This document shows positions 35,559 to 46,983 of a stretch of 64,000 nucleotides of DNA, piece after piece. The first letter of the stretch is position 1. Every line of letters starts with the position of its first letter. This DNA comes from Lotus japonicus (taxonomy: Eukaryota > Streptophyta > Magnoliopsida > Fabales > Fabaceae), in the NCBI RefSeq assembly GCF_012489685.1, contig NC_080043.1:48499127-48563126 (forward strand), written 5' to 3'. The translations under genes were made by a program, and so were the position numbers. The notes beneath the pieces are model-generated. The model worked only from the letters and a program-made list of their open reading frames with translations, searched no databases and had not been told where the DNA came from.

Positions 35559-35758
35559 GTGACGCGTTCCCGTTCGCCACAAGTGAAGCATTCCCGTTCT
35601 TCACTATGGATGAACCATTCCCGTTATTCATCCTTGGTGAACCATTCCCGTTATTCACCATATGATGAACCATTCCCGTTATTCATCATTAATGCAGTGG
35701 TGAACCATTCCCGTTATTCACCATGAGATGCACAGGTGAACCATTCCCGTTATTCACC
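35559..35758. repeat. Stem-loop array with compensating stems
   Basis: Seven units around a nearly constant loop CCATTCCCGTTA. Stems include GTGAAG/CTTCAC, GATGAA/TTCATC and GGTGAA/TTCACC, plus GTGACG/CGCCAC with one mismatch in the first unit. Where the left arm changes the right arm changes to match. Spacers are of variable length (0-14 bases), so this is not a plain tandem duplication. Confidence 0.88.
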
Positions 35759-35844
35759 CGATTGATGCAATATGGTTAGCCAAACATCGAATCGTCCTCA
35801 CCACATAAGTATTTAGCTCAAACCCAACCTTAAAACAAACCCAA

Positions 35845-36002
35845 GAGTTAGTGTCGGTCAATACAACACAACTCGGAGTTAGTGTCGGTCAATACAACAC
35901 AACTCGGACAACAAAACCCAAAACCCAGAGTTAGTGTCGGTCAATACAACACAACTCGAATAACAAGAGTACTAGCGTACTCGGTGACTTTCAATCATCA
36001 CC
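35845..36002. repeat. Second stem-loop series in the same LTR
   Basis: Three copies of GAGTTAGTGT-CGGTCAATACA-ACACAACTC (imperfect stem with one bulge), then GAGTAC-TAGC-GTACTC (35967-35982) and GGTGA/TCACC (35983-36002). Confidence 0.75.
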
Positions 36003-36211
36003 GTAGCTCACCTCAGTGGCTTTCCCCAATTCCAAAACCCACAACAAAAGTCGACTTTTCCCCGTCTTTCGCAATTATTTTCCCCTTTAGTTCCCCTATG
36101 ATTATTCGTTTAGTAAAAACGTTTCGGATTGAATTAGTCAAGTTATGAGTTTATTTCTCAAAGTCTAAGTCTCCCAAAGTCTCTAGTTTTCGAAATTCTA
36201 ATCACTCTAAG

Positions 36212-36994
36212 TGATGAGGATCGGTCCAGCCCAGACAAAGACCCTTTGCAGGAAATAAGAGGTCCAATGACAAGGTCCAAGACCAAAAGAATGAAGCAAG
36301 CTTTGCAAGGACTGATTTTGGAGCTCAAGGGAAAAGAAGACCAGAATAAATTAGAAGCAACTCCAAAGTGGGTCAATTTCCTTGAACTCAAGAATGATGA
36401 TGACTTGGACCCAACTTGAAGGCATAATTTCCAAGAACCCAATCTGCATGTTCAAGATGCACTCATGGACATTAATATTTAGTAAATAAGTCCATTTTAG
36501 TTATTTTCTTGAATTTTCGTATTTAATATAGGGGTGAATTTTCTGATTACATTTTGTATTCCCCCTAGTTGGTTTTTAATGTCTTTTATGAGCCTTTGAG
36601 TCATCTTTAGGAATAGTGGGCTTTTACTCAAGTTTTCAATGCTAGTGGAGCTATAAATCTCTAGAGGAGTCTATTAAATGTTAGTGGGAGCATTATTACT
36701 TATTGGAAAGAGTAGCATCCCACTTAGCCTATATATAGGGACTCAATGTATGGAACAAAGCAGTTTTTGAATCTGAATGATATTGAGTTTTCTCATATTG
36801 TGAGAGCTTCCCATTTGTTCTTGGGTTAAGAACTAAACTTGATAACTTTGGTTCTACCGGCAGGTCGCGGTTAGGGTCAAGTTCCCCTTTTATCTTTCAT
36901 AACTTTGGTTCTACCGGCAGGTCGCGGTTAGGGTCAAGTTCCTATCTTTTGTCACCGGTTTTCAAGACGATCCTTTGTTTCCCAAATCATATCT
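36212..36994 (+). repeat. 5' LTR of chromovirus
   Basis: Starts TGATGAGGATCGG, ends near AAATCATATC. It differs from the 3' LTR by roughly 13 substitutions and a 4-bp indel by eye. It contains the same C-terminal pol codons as the 3' LTR in its first 200 bases. Confidence 0.88.
36730..36737 (+). promoter_or_regulatory. LTR TATA box
   Basis: CCTATATATAGGGACTC in the 5' LTR (TATAAATA at 42605-42612 in the 3' LTR). It is followed by the CTTGATAACTTTGG region, a reasonable R/U5. Confidence 0.7.
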
Positions 36995-36995
36995 T

Positions 36996-37012
36996 TTGGT
37001 ACCAGAGCTTAG
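36996..37012 (+). other. Primer-binding site, initiator-Met tRNA type
   Basis: TTGGTACCAGAGCTTAG follows the 5' LTR by a base or two. The usual plant iMet primer site is TGGTATCAGAGC, so this differs at one position. The 37020-37630 leader is A-rich and uncoding. Confidence 0.8.
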
Positions 37013-37679
37013 GCTCTTGAAAACCAGATTTCTTTTCTCCATTTTGTTTTTATTTTTCGTTTTTTTTTTGTTGTTCTCATTCTATATATAAAAAAAACAA
37101 CCTACTCATATTATCCTTTCCCTTGTCTCCTCATCATCTTTTTTGAAGTTTTCGTGTGTTCCTTCATTCTTTTTGTCTTTTGTGATTTGCATTCTGCTGG
37201 AAAAAAAAAGTGCAAAAAAAAAAAAGAAAAGAAGTGTTCAGGTCCAAAAGCACAAAAAAAAAATAAGTATTACAAAAAAAAAGAAAAAAAAAAGAGTTGT
37301 GACCTGAAGAATTTAAGTGTGTTTCTTACCAGCAATCAAAAAAAAAAAAAAAAACCTCAGCCATTGTTCTCGTTTTCTATTTATCTTAAAAAAAAAATTA
37401 GTGTGTCCTTCCTAATCTCTCATTTCCTTAAATCGCTAAAGTTATCATCTTCATACTCTAGCTGTTCCTTGCTGTGTAGAACCATCCTAAAGTTCTTAAT
37501 TTAAGAGCTCATAAGGTGAAGCTGAGTGGTAAAAGGCAAGAGTTGTGAGATCATTAGAGGGAAAAAAAAAGCGAAAGATTGAGAGAAACACGAGTGATTG
37601 AAATATTTTGAGTGTAAACACGTGAGATTGTGTGAGTGAGAATTTTATTACTAACTGTGTTTTTTGGCAGCACATAATC

Positions 37680-39728
37680 ATGAGTGGAGACGAAGAAGGA
37701 GCATTTGATCTCAAGCTGTTTGTGAAAGCTGTTACAGAACAATTCACAGCCTTAAATAGAAGGTTTGATGATTTAGCATCAAGGTCTAGGTCCCCTCCTA
37801 GGCGAAACAATGAAGAGGAAGACGAGGAGGAGTATTCAGATGGAAGATCTCATGAAAGAAGAAGAAGTGACAATAACTTGAATAGTATCAAAATGACGAT
37901 CCCTACATTTCAAGGAAAGAATGATCCTGAACTGTACTTGGAGTGGGAGAGAAAGGTGGAGCATGTGTTTGATTGCCATCATTATTCAGAGGAGAAAAAG
38001 GTAAAATTGGCATTTGTTGAATTTTCTGATTATGCTAGTATTTGGTGGGATCAATTTGTGATAAACAGGCGCAGAAATGGAGAGAGACCCATTCGCTCAT
38101 GGGAAGAAATGAAGGCTGTCATGAGAAGAAGATTTGTCCCCAGCCATTACCATAGAGACTTGCACAAAAAATTGCAAAGTCTGACCCAAGGTTCTATGAG
38201 TGTGGAGGATTATTACAAGGAGATGGAGATAGCTATGATGAGAGCCAATATAGAAGAAGACCGTGAAGCCACTATGGCAAGGTTTATTGGAGGTTTAAAG
38301 AAGGAGATTGTTGATGTGGTGGAATTACAATATTATGTGGAGATGGAGGATTTGTTGCACAAAGCAGTTCAAGTGGAAAAGCAATTGAAGTCCAAAACCT
38401 CCTCCAAATTCTCATCATCCTCAAGCACTTCTTGGAAGTCAAATTGGAAGAATAATAAAGCCATTTCCCATCCTAAAGAAAATGTGAAGGCCAAGTCTAC
38501 TATGGCATCCTCTAAAGGTAAATCTGAAACTAATTCTTCTTCACGATCACGTGATATAAAATGTTTCAGATGCCAAGGAATTGGGCATATTGCTTCTGAG
38601 TGTCCAAACAAAAGAGCAATGATTTTGCTGGATAATGGAGACATAGAGAGTGTGAGCTCAAGTGATGATGAAATGCCTCTGTTAGAAGATTGTAGTGATG
38701 TTGAAGTGGCTGAACCCGTGCATGGAAATTTGCTTGTTACTAGGAGTGCTCTTAGCATACAGCCTAAGGAAGATGAAGATGCGGAGCAACGTGATAAAAT
38801 TTTTCATACTAGGTGCCTCATTAATGAAAAGGTATGTAGCATGGTTATTGACAGTGGAAGTTGTACTAATGTTGCTAGCACCTTGATGGTCGAGAAACTG
38901 AACTTGCCAACCAAAAAGCATCCTAATCCATATAGACTTCAGTGGCTCAATGATTGTGGAGACATAAGGGTGACTAAGCGGGTTTTGGTATCATTTTCCA
39001 TTGGAAAATACAAAGATGAGGTTCTTTGTGATGTTGTGCCTATGCATGTGGGCCACTTGCTTCTTGGGCGGCCATGGCAATCTGATAGAAATGTTGATCA
39101 TAATGGGTACAAAAATACCTATACCTTTACCATGAACAATCACACCATTGTGTTGACACCTCTCAAACCTGCTGAAGCATATGCTGATCAAATTAGAATC
39201 GCAAAAGAGTGTAAGTTGAGAGAAGAAAAAGTGAGCATTCAAGAAAAAGAGAGAAAAAGTAAGAAAAATGAAAATGAGAAAAAGAAAGAAAAAGAAAAAA
39301 ATGAGTGCAGTGAAGAGAAAAATAAGAGAGTAAGTGCATTTGCCAAGAAAAGAGATGTTGAGAGTGCATTGTTAGCAAGGGAGAAATTGCTTGTACTCAT
39401 GTACAAAGATGCTTATTTCACTAACAATCTTAACTCTTCTTTGCCTAGTGCTATTAATTCATTGTTGCAGGAGTTTGCTGAAATTTTTCCAGAAGAAGTA
39501 CCACAAGGATTGCCTCCTTTAAGAGGTATTGAGCATCAAATTGACTTTATTCCTGGTTCCTCACTTCCAAACAAGCCAGCTTATAGGACGAGTCCCGAGG
39601 AAGCAAAGGAAATTCAAAAGCAAGTGGATGAGTTGTTGCAAAAGGGATTTGTGAGGGAGAGCCTCAGTCCTTGTTCTGTTCCCGTGATCTTAGCCGAAGA
39701 AAGATGGAACATGGCGCATGTGTGTTGA
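37680..39728 (+). pseudogene. Chromovirus gag-protease and start of RT
   Basis: From ATG 37680 ([13 protein letters not shown]). Gag: the capsid region has [26 protein letters not shown] and [20 protein letters not shown]. It is followed by a Ser/Lys-rich linker and a CCHC zinc knuckle [14 protein letters not shown] near residue 295, which packages RNA. The protease is marked by [11 protein letters not shown] near 400. A highly charged KEKE stretch (about 520-555) precedes the RT start ([16 protein letters not shown]). The frame is lost near 39690 and ends at a stop at 39726-39728 before the RT core, so a shift separates this from the next piece. Confidence 0.88.
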
Positions 39729-40611
39729 TTGCCGAGCCATAAACAAAATCACTGTAAAGTATTGATATCCTATCCTTAGATTAGATGATATGCTTGATGA
39801 ATTGCATGGTTCTTGTGTGTTTTCTAAAATTGATTTGAAAAGTGGATACCATCAAATTCGCATGAAGGAAGGTGATGAATGGAAAACTGCTTTTAAAACC
39901 AAATATGGTTTATATGAGTGGTTAGTGATGCCATTTGGCTTAACTAATGCACCCAGCACATTCATGAGATTAATGAACCATGTTTTGCGTTCTTTCATTG
40001 GGAAATTTGTTGTAGTCTACTTTGATGCCATTTTAATTTACAACAAATCCCTAGATGAACATGTTGAACATTTACATGCTGTGTTTGGTGTTTTAAAAGA
40101 GAACAAGTTGTATGCCAACCTTCAAAAGTGTTCTTTTGGCATGGAATCTGTTGTATTTTTGGGTTTTGTTGTAAGTTCTAAAGGAGTTTCTGTTGATGAA
40201 GAGAAGGTCAAGGCAATTAGAGAATGGCCTACACCTAAGAATGCTAATGAGGTAAGAAGTTTTCATGGTTTAGCGAGTTTTTATCGAAGGTTTGTGAGGA
40301 ACTTTAGTTCCATTGCTGCACCTTTGAATGAACTTGTTAAAAAGAATGTGACTTTCAAGTGGGATGATGTGCATGAATATGCTTTTAATTCTTTGAAAGA
40401 TAAGCTGACCAATGCACCTTTGCTTTGTTTGCCTAATTTTGATAAAGCTTTTGAAATTGAATGTGATGCTTCTGGTGTTGGAATAGGTGCTGTTTTGATG
40501 CAGGATTCCAAACCGATTGCATATTTTAGTGAGAAGCTTAGTGGAGCAGCGTTGAATTATCCCACATATGACAAGGAGCTTTATGCATTGGTAAGAACTT
40601 TGCAAAATTGA
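39729..40611 (+). pseudogene. Chromovirus reverse transcriptase with altered catalytic site
   Basis: RT core from about 39780: [27 protein letters not shown], then [10 protein letters not shown] where active elements have two adjacent Asp after Phe. The second catalytic Asp is Ala here, which should abolish polymerase activity. It continues through the thumb and the start of RNase H ([16 protein letters not shown]) to a TGA at 40609-40611, at a position where Trp is usual. A shift near 39690 lies upstream. Confidence 0.88.
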
Positions 40612-40620
40612 CAGCATTAT

Positions 40621-42294
40621 TTGTGGCCAAGAGAGTTTGTCATCCATTCTGACCATCAAAGCTTGAAGTTTCTAAGTTCTCAAGGAAAGCTTCAAAAAAG
40701 ACATGCCAAGTGGTTGGAGTTCATTGAGATGTTTCCTTACGTGATCAAGTACAAGAATGGTAAGGAAAACATTGTGGCTGATGCCTTGTCTAGAAGGTAT
40801 GCATTGCTTACTTTATTGCAAACAAAACTACTTGGGTTTGAGCATATCAAGGACTTGTATGCCAATGACTTTGATTTTGGACAGGTATGGGATTCTTGTT
40901 CTAAGCATGCTTTTGGGGACTATTATAAACATGAAGGTTTCTGGTTTAGGAAAGATAAATTGTGTGTTCCTGTTTGTTCTTTGCGTGAAATGCTTGTTAG
41001 GGAAACTCATGGTGGTGGATTAATGGGACATTTTGGGGTTCAAAAGACTTTAGAAATTTTGAAAGAGCATTTTTATTGGCCTAAAATGAAACATGATGTG
41101 CAATCTGTTTGTGAAAAATGCATAACATGTAAGCAAGCCAAATCTAAAGTGATGCCCCATGGTTTCTATACACCTTTGACTGTTCCTAATCAACCTTGGA
41201 CTGATATCTCAATGGATTTTGTCTTAGGTTTTCCTAAATCACAGGGTGGGAAGGACAGCATATTTGTGGTTGTTGATAGGTTTAGCAAAATGGCACATTT
41301 CATTGCATGCTCCAAAACTAATGATGCCACACATATTGCTGATTTGTTCTTTAAAGAGGTTGTGCGTTTGCATGGATTACCAAGAACAATAGTAAGTGAC
41401 AGAGATGTGAAATTCTTAAGTCATTTTTGGAGAACTTTATGGAGTAAGTTAGGAACTAAGCTTCTGTTTTCTACAACTGCACATCCACAAACGGATGGGC
41501 AAACTGAGGTTGTGAATAGAACACTTACTACCTTGCTGCGTGCAATCATTCAAAAGAATTTAAAACAGTGGGAAAAATGTTTGCCACATGTTGAGTTTGC
41601 ATACAATAGAGCTGTGTATTCTACTACTTCTTACTCTCCGTTTGAAGTTGTGTATGGCTTTAACCCTTTGACTCCATTGGATATCTTACCTTTACCTACT
41701 AATGAATTTACTAATTTTGATGGAAACAAAAAGGCAGATTTTGTCCGGGAGTTGCATGCCAAGGTTAGAGCAAACATTGAGAAAAGGAATGAGCAGTATG
41801 CAAAGCAAGCTAATAAGGGGCGTGTTCGCATTACTTTTGAACCCGGAGATTGGGTTTGGGTTCATATGCGGAAAGAAAGATTTCCAACTCAAAGAAAATC
41901 CAAATTGCACCCAGGGGGATATGGACCTTTCCAAGTATTAGAAAAGATCAATGACAACGCCTACAAGCTGGATTTGCCAAATGAATATGGAACTATAAGT
42001 TCTACTTTTAATGTGGCTGATCTATCTTTATTTGATGTAGGTGATGGGTTTGATTCGAGGACGAATCCTTTCGAAGAGGGAGGGAATGATGAGGATCGGT
42101 CCAGCCCAGACAAAGACCCTTTGCAGGAAATAGGAGGTCCAATGACAAGGTCCAAGACCAAAAGAATCAAGCAAGCTTTGCAAGGACTGATTTTGGAGCT
42201 CAAGGGAAAAGAAGATCAGAATAAATTAGAAGCAACTCCAAAGTGGGTCAATTTCCTTGAACTCAAGAATGATGATGACTTGGACCCAACTTGA
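40621..42294 (+). CDS. Chromovirus RNase H end and integrase, extending into the 3' LTR
   Basis: 557 codons, open. RNase H end: [13 protein letters not shown] and [12 protein letters not shown]. The integrase has an HHCC finger ([21 protein letters not shown]), a catalytic core with [10 protein letters not shown] (D), IVSDRDVKF (D) and [12 protein letters not shown] (E), then a GPF/Y region ([12 protein letters not shown]). The last 68 or so codons lie inside the 3' LTR (from 42087) and encode [18 protein letters not shown]. In CRM-clade chromoviruses the C terminus replaces the chromodomain and is likewise LTR-encoded. It is cut from the RT part by the stop at 40609, so in practice it is a fragment. 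Confidence 0.88.
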   Translation: MWPREFVIHSDHQSLKFLSSQGKLQKRHAKWLEFIEMFPYVIKYKNGKENIVADALSRRYALLTLLQTKLLGFEHIKDLYANDFDFGQVWDSCSKHAFGDYYKHEGFWFRKDKLCVPVCSLREMLVRETHGGGLMGHFGVQKTLEILKEHFYWPKMKHDVQSVCEKCITCKQAKSKVMPHGFYTPLTVPNQPWTDISMDFVLGFPKSQGGKDSIFVVVDRFSKMAHFIACSKTNDATHIADLFFKEVVRLHGLPRTIVSDRDVKFLSHFWRTLWSKLGTKLLFSTTAHPQTDGQTEVVNRTLTTLLRAIIQKNLKQWEKCLPHVEFAYNRAVYSTTSYSPFEVVYGFNPLTPLDILPLPTNEFTNFDGNKKADFVRELHAKVRANIEKRNEQYAKQANKGRVRITFEPGDWVWVHMRKERFPTQRKSKLHPGGYGPFQVLEKINDNAYKLDLPNEYGTISSTFNVADLSLFDVGDGFDSRTNPFEEGGNDEDRSSPDKDPLQEIGGPMTRSKTKRIKQALQGLILELKGKEDQNKLEATPKWVNFLELKNDDDLDPT

Positions 42295-42873
42295 AGGCAT
42301 AATTTCCAAGAACCCAATCTGCATGTTCAAGATGCACTCATGGACATTAATATTTAGTAAATAAGTCCATTTTAGTTATTTTCTTGAATTTTCGTATTTA
42401 ATATAGGGGTGAATTTTCTGATGACATTTTGTATTCCCCCTCGTTGGTTTTTAATGTCTTTTATGAGCCTTTGACTCATCTTTAGGAATAGTGGGCTTTT
42501 ACTCAAGTTTCCAATGCTAGTGGAGCTATAAATCTCTAGTGGAGTCTATTAAATGTTAGTGGGAGCATTATTACTTATTGGAAAGAGTAGCATCCCACTT
42601 AGCCTATAAATAGGGACTCAATGTATGGAACAAAGCAGTTTTTGAATCTGAATGATATTGAGTTTTCTCATATTGTGAGAGCTTCCCATTTGTTCTTGGG
42701 TTAAGAACTAAACTTGATTGATAACTTTGGTTCTACCGGCAAGTCGCGGTTAGGGTCAAGTTCCCCTTTTATCTTTGATAACTTTGGTTCTACCGGCAGG
42801 TCACGGTTAGGGTCAAGTTCCTATCTTTTGTCACCGGTTTTCAAGACGATCATTTGTTTCCCAAATCATATCA
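42087..42873 (+). repeat. 3' LTR of chromovirus
   Basis: 787 bp, starting TGATGAGGATCGG right after the purine tract. Its first 208 bases are coding (pol C terminus) and it ends AAATCATATCA before the flank TTAAG. Confidence 0.88.
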
Positions 42874-45800
42874 TTAAGTTTTCCAAAAACCCTCCAAAAG
42901 AAGTTTCCCGGGGAAAGTCTAAGTAAACCAACGAATACCAACAAATGGCTAAGTCTCAAACCCCTCGTTTGGACTAGCCTAGGGTTGTTCATCCAACCCG
43001 AAATATCAAAGATCACCAGATCAATGAATCTCCACTCTGAAGTCGCGTCAAAACGCACAATCCAACAATATCACAAGTTATGGAAAAACATCATAACATC
43101 AACTCATCATCATAATCAACATCAGATAAAGCATAAGTCGAATTTATCGACGCCTATCATGCAATCATAGCTATTAGTAAGTTGCCCTAACCTCGAGCTG
43201 CTCCAGCCTCGCAAACAAAATCTCCTTCACAGAAATGCTTTGAAACTTCCAAAGTTCCTTCAACTGAACCTCGGAGAAAACAAAGCAGAATCCAAACAAA
43301 ATCGATTAGTTCGATCGTAATACAACACATAAACGATAGACAAAGCATTAAAGCTTCAGAATACGACAATCGGGTACGAAAAGACAAGTTTTCGAAAACG
43401 AAAACCCTTCCCCTCACTACATAGCTCACGGCCCTAAGAGAAAAAGGGCTCCGGCTCTTTTTCTTCGATCACATCTGTTTACAAGGTAGTTTTAGGGTAA
43501 AACTAAGGCAAAGAAACTGTCGGAACAATTTTCGGACAATCCGATCAAAATACGGCCGTTCAGGGGCGTTTTGGTCCAAAATAAAAGCTCAAAACCTCAA
43601 CGTTATCAGTTCGGAAAACAAATTTGACAGCAATGATCCTAACGACATCTGTGACAACAAATCCTAAAGGAACGAAGTCAGATTACTACTTTTCGACAGT
43701 AAAGTTTCGAAATGTGCGACAAAAGAGTTTTGAATCAGTTTTTCAGATCCTGGACAACTCGATCACAATCGGCGAATACTGACGGAGGTTTTAGGCTCTT
43801 GGGCACGTAGAGAACAAACCCCAACAGAGAAATCAGGAAAAACGGACAGTTTTACAAAAAACTCAAAACTTTGAGCACAGAAACGACTAAAGAAACGCAG
43901 TAGAAACAGTAATCAGAGGTAAGAATCAAGCTAGTTACCTCGATACCTTGAAGTAGGGACGAACTGCGCGAAGATCGGTCGAGTTTCGGTGAAAAATCTC
44001 CTCTCCCTCTCTCTCCTCAATCCACGGCCAACAATGGGAAGAAATGGAAGATATTTTGCTTTTTCGACTATTTATAGGCAGGTGAAATCGCGGGAAAATG
44101 AAAATTTCGCGATTCCGATTTTTGCAGCACATTCATCGATGAATTCTAAGAGAGATTCTGGCATCAGAATCCCATAACTCAAAACAAACCTCTGACATTT
44201 GGGAAAAACGATATCTAAAATCCCAAAAGCGGTGTAAGTTAATCTGTCCCGAAAAACTACTTTTTGCTGTGATGCTCAGACGACAAAACTTTGTTCTGGA
44301 GAAAGATTGGAAACGTCGAAACAAATCTGGCAACACGGAAGGAATCTTCGTTAGAAGTCCCGAATAGAAAAAGTCTTCATCCAGCGCTTGAATCTAGGGT
44401 TTCGAAGCAAAGAAATTAGCGTCGTCGGACTTCCGAAAAGTGAATACTATCGTACGTACAGTCCAGAGTTCCGAAATGAAACGCTGGTCGAAGGAAAAAT
44501 AAAGAGAACCTTAAAATTTTCCAAGGATTCGAAATCTCACTAAAAACGTTGCTCTAAAAGCGAAATTAGGTTATTCTGGACACGCTCGCCATAAGGCAAG
44601 TGTGCAGACGACTCGCACTAATTCCTACAGCGACTACGCAACATTTCTCAAGCAATTCCTGAACTTTCTTCTTCATTACTCTTTCTCAAACATCAAACTC
44701 CTGTCACGCTTACACTGATTCTACGCGTGAGTCGGAAATTAACTTGCTCTGTAAATCCAGGTCTTACACTCGCAATCGATACCTCAAGTCGAACACCATA
44801 TCATTATCAATTCTTATCAAATTCACTAACTCTTATAAAGAAATCCATAAACCATAGTTAACTTTCAAGACAAACAACTCTTCTTATCTAATGATCATGT
44901 ACTAATGATCGTGATATCTCGTTAGACACAAAACCCTAGTCTCTTCGAAACTCCACTTTGGTTCTACAAAAATTTCAAACTTATAGATAAGTCCTCAATC
45001 TCTAAGAAACAGGTTCTAGTCCTTAATTAATCCCTTAATTACTTCTAAGTCCTCGAACTTCCAAAGTTTCAAATCTAGACCTTCTAAAATCAAGTATTTA
45101 CAATAAATCTCATAAACTTCTTGGAATTCAAGATTCAATCCTAAGTCATCTTCCAACATCAAGCTTTCCATCACAACTTAATCCATTTTAATTAATACCT
45201 TTCGAAGTCTAATTCCTCACTTGGAAATCCAAACTTAATTGTTCTATCTATCCAATCATGTTATTCTCAAGCATCCATTAACAGCGAGGTAATATTCGAA
45301 CACTTATTCTATAACACTCAAAAAAACTCGTTCGACTTTCAAAACTAACGCAATCGCTTTTTAACGAATAAATATGCATAAAGACTCGAACGTTCTTGAT
45401 TTTCATAAATGAATAAACAACATGCGTAAGTTTCGAAAGATGTTTTCCTACTCCAAACATTGTAATATAATTTTAAAATGAAAGGTTTTCTCAACCTTTG
45501 CCCTAAACAACGCTTTTTGCTTGAAATAAGTGATTTTGTCAAAACGAACATCAACTGTACAGCGACTTTAGCTAATTTTTTAAATACGTCAAATAAACTC
45601 CGAAAAATCTAATATTTTTATCCTGACTTCATCTATAGGTTTTGTAAATCCTCGTAAATTTTCAAGTCCAAATTCAAAGTACAAAATTCAGGAAAAATCA
45701 AATTCTACAGCAGTTCGTGAGAAACGGGACAACTTAACCCATGCTCACTAAAATGCGTATAACTTGAGCTAGATAAATTGAAATGACATGAAACCAGTGG

Positions 45801-46174
45801 CAAAAGTTTGCTAACAGAAAATTCTACAATTTTTATGAAGACTACTTCTTCAAATTCGTTCACTAAACCTAACTATTTAACAAATCAGCAACTACTATAA
45901 TCTCGTGACAGCAACAATAATACAGCAGAAATATTCAGATGGGTTTACCATCATAAAAATCACCGCAAGCAAAAACATTATTTTTCATTCATAAAACGAA
46001 GCTTGGAGTCCAAAACTGAGTTCAGAAAGCTCAAAACTCACTGGACCACATTATGGAAATTCTCCAGCGCAGATCTCACCGGAGAAGACGGCGGTTGGTG
46101 GCGGTTCACGGCGGAGATGGTCAGAATCAGAAATTTCTTTAGGGGTTTTAAAGCGCACGTCGAGGGGAGTTCCG
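42874..46174 (-). other. Remainder of two Tekay LTRs, no gene
   Basis: 42874-44768 is the right half of the solo LTR begun at 34194; 44774-46174 is a middle part of the solo LTR begun at 31445. I see no supported coding region. Short open frames here (for example 43935-44132) are chance. Confidence 0.6.
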
Positions 46175-46216
46175 GGGAGTTGGGTTTGGGGCCCCCCCTA
46201 TGGGGCTCCCCGCCCC
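46175..46216 (+). repeat. Left TIR of the 8.5-kb MULE
   Basis: About 42 bp, GC-rich with C7 and G4 runs, ending CGCCCCAC. It pairs with 54643-54684. Confidence 0.88.
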
Positions 46217-46254
46217 ACTTAAAGTGGGGAAATTACTGGAACGCCCCCCTTTAA

Positions 46255-46725
46255 TAGAATACGGAAGCAACATTTCCGTATTCAATACGGAAGTCTTATA
46301 TCCGTATTATATTAGTATGTAAACCGGCAAGGGTTTATTCAAACCCATTTCAAACTTCATTCCGTATTTTGCCAAGCTCTTCTCCCCTCTTCAACCTTCG
46401 ATCTCTGTCGCTCCCCTTGCTTGAACCGTGTACTTGAAAGGTTCCATCATCTCCATCAAAGCTCTTCACAACCCCATTCTCAGAATTGAAACCTAGAGGT
46501 AAGGATTTTTGGATTTTCCCCATTTAACTTGAAATTATGTTAATCATTGAACCCTAGGGTAGTCGATTGTTGCTTGTGTAGAGGTATTGTTGGCTGAAAT
46601 GTCTTGAATGTGGTTTGGGTTTAGGGCCGATAGCTCATTGTCGTTAATGGCGTTTCTGGGTAAATACGGATCACAGGTTTCCGTATTGAATATGGAAAAT
46701 GGTTTTCCGTATTCATCTCAGAACC
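46255..46725. repeat. Left subterminal TACGGAAA palindromes
   Basis: AATACGGAAGCAACATTTCC and GTATTCAATACGGAAG at 46257-46310, then further pairs at 46666-46715 (TTTCCGTATTGAATATGGAA). The same words recur on the right side and in the MITE at 1432-1674. They could be transposase-binding sites or structural hairpins. Confidence 0.7.
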
Positions 46726-46983
46726 AAACCCAACACTTATAATTGATTCTGGGTTCAGAATCAATTATAGAAGGTTTCCAAAGCATTTGTGAGTAGTTTC
46801 TAGATGCCATAATTGATTATTAGGAAAATAAAAGTTGATCCAAGCATGCATAATCCACAGAAGATCCGATTATCATCTATGTACTTATAAAATTCTAGGA
46901 ATTTTCCATTTGCTTGCATCATGTTTCTGTATATGGCTGAAATGGTATATATAGTGAATGTTTGCTCTGAATATATAGTGAGA

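Larger units (their letters stand above)
36212..42873 (+). mobile_element. Chromovirus (Ty3/gypsy, CRM/Reina-like), defective
   Basis: 6.66 kb with LTRs 36212-36994 and 42087-42873, primer site and polypurine tract (GAAGAGGGAGGGAA at about 42074-42086). Flanks are CTAAG and TTAAG (one mismatch in five), so a TSD with one change. Order: leader, gag, protease, RT, RNase H, integrase. It has no classical chromodomain; instead the frame runs into the 3' LTR with a basic [18 protein letters not shown] motif, as in CRM elements. At least three lesions make it defective. It sits inside the solo LTR at 34194-44768. Confidence 0.9.
34194..44768 (-). mobile_element. Tekay-type solo LTR split by a chromovirus
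   Basis: TGTAACACCCCGATTTCCA to AGGTCTTACA, TSD CTCGC (34189-34193 and 44769-44773). Without the inserted chromovirus (36212-42873) the LTR is about 3.9 kb. It belongs to the same subfamily as the LTR at 7723-15218: both share the CCAGGTGTCAC start and the MFVFGRSACC version of the LTR ORF. Confidence 0.92.

Noticed and set aside
35559..35758. CRISPR-like array of repeats with spacers
   Set aside because: The repeats are short imperfect hairpins in a plant LTR, spacers vary from 0 to 14 bases, and there are no cas genes.
36158..36442. Minus-strand ORF in the chromovirus 5' LTR
   Set aside because: Antisense of the pol C-terminal codons that are shared by both LTRs.
37154..37504. Lys-rich 116-codon ORF before gag
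   Set aside because: Product of poly-A tracts in the retrotransposon leader.
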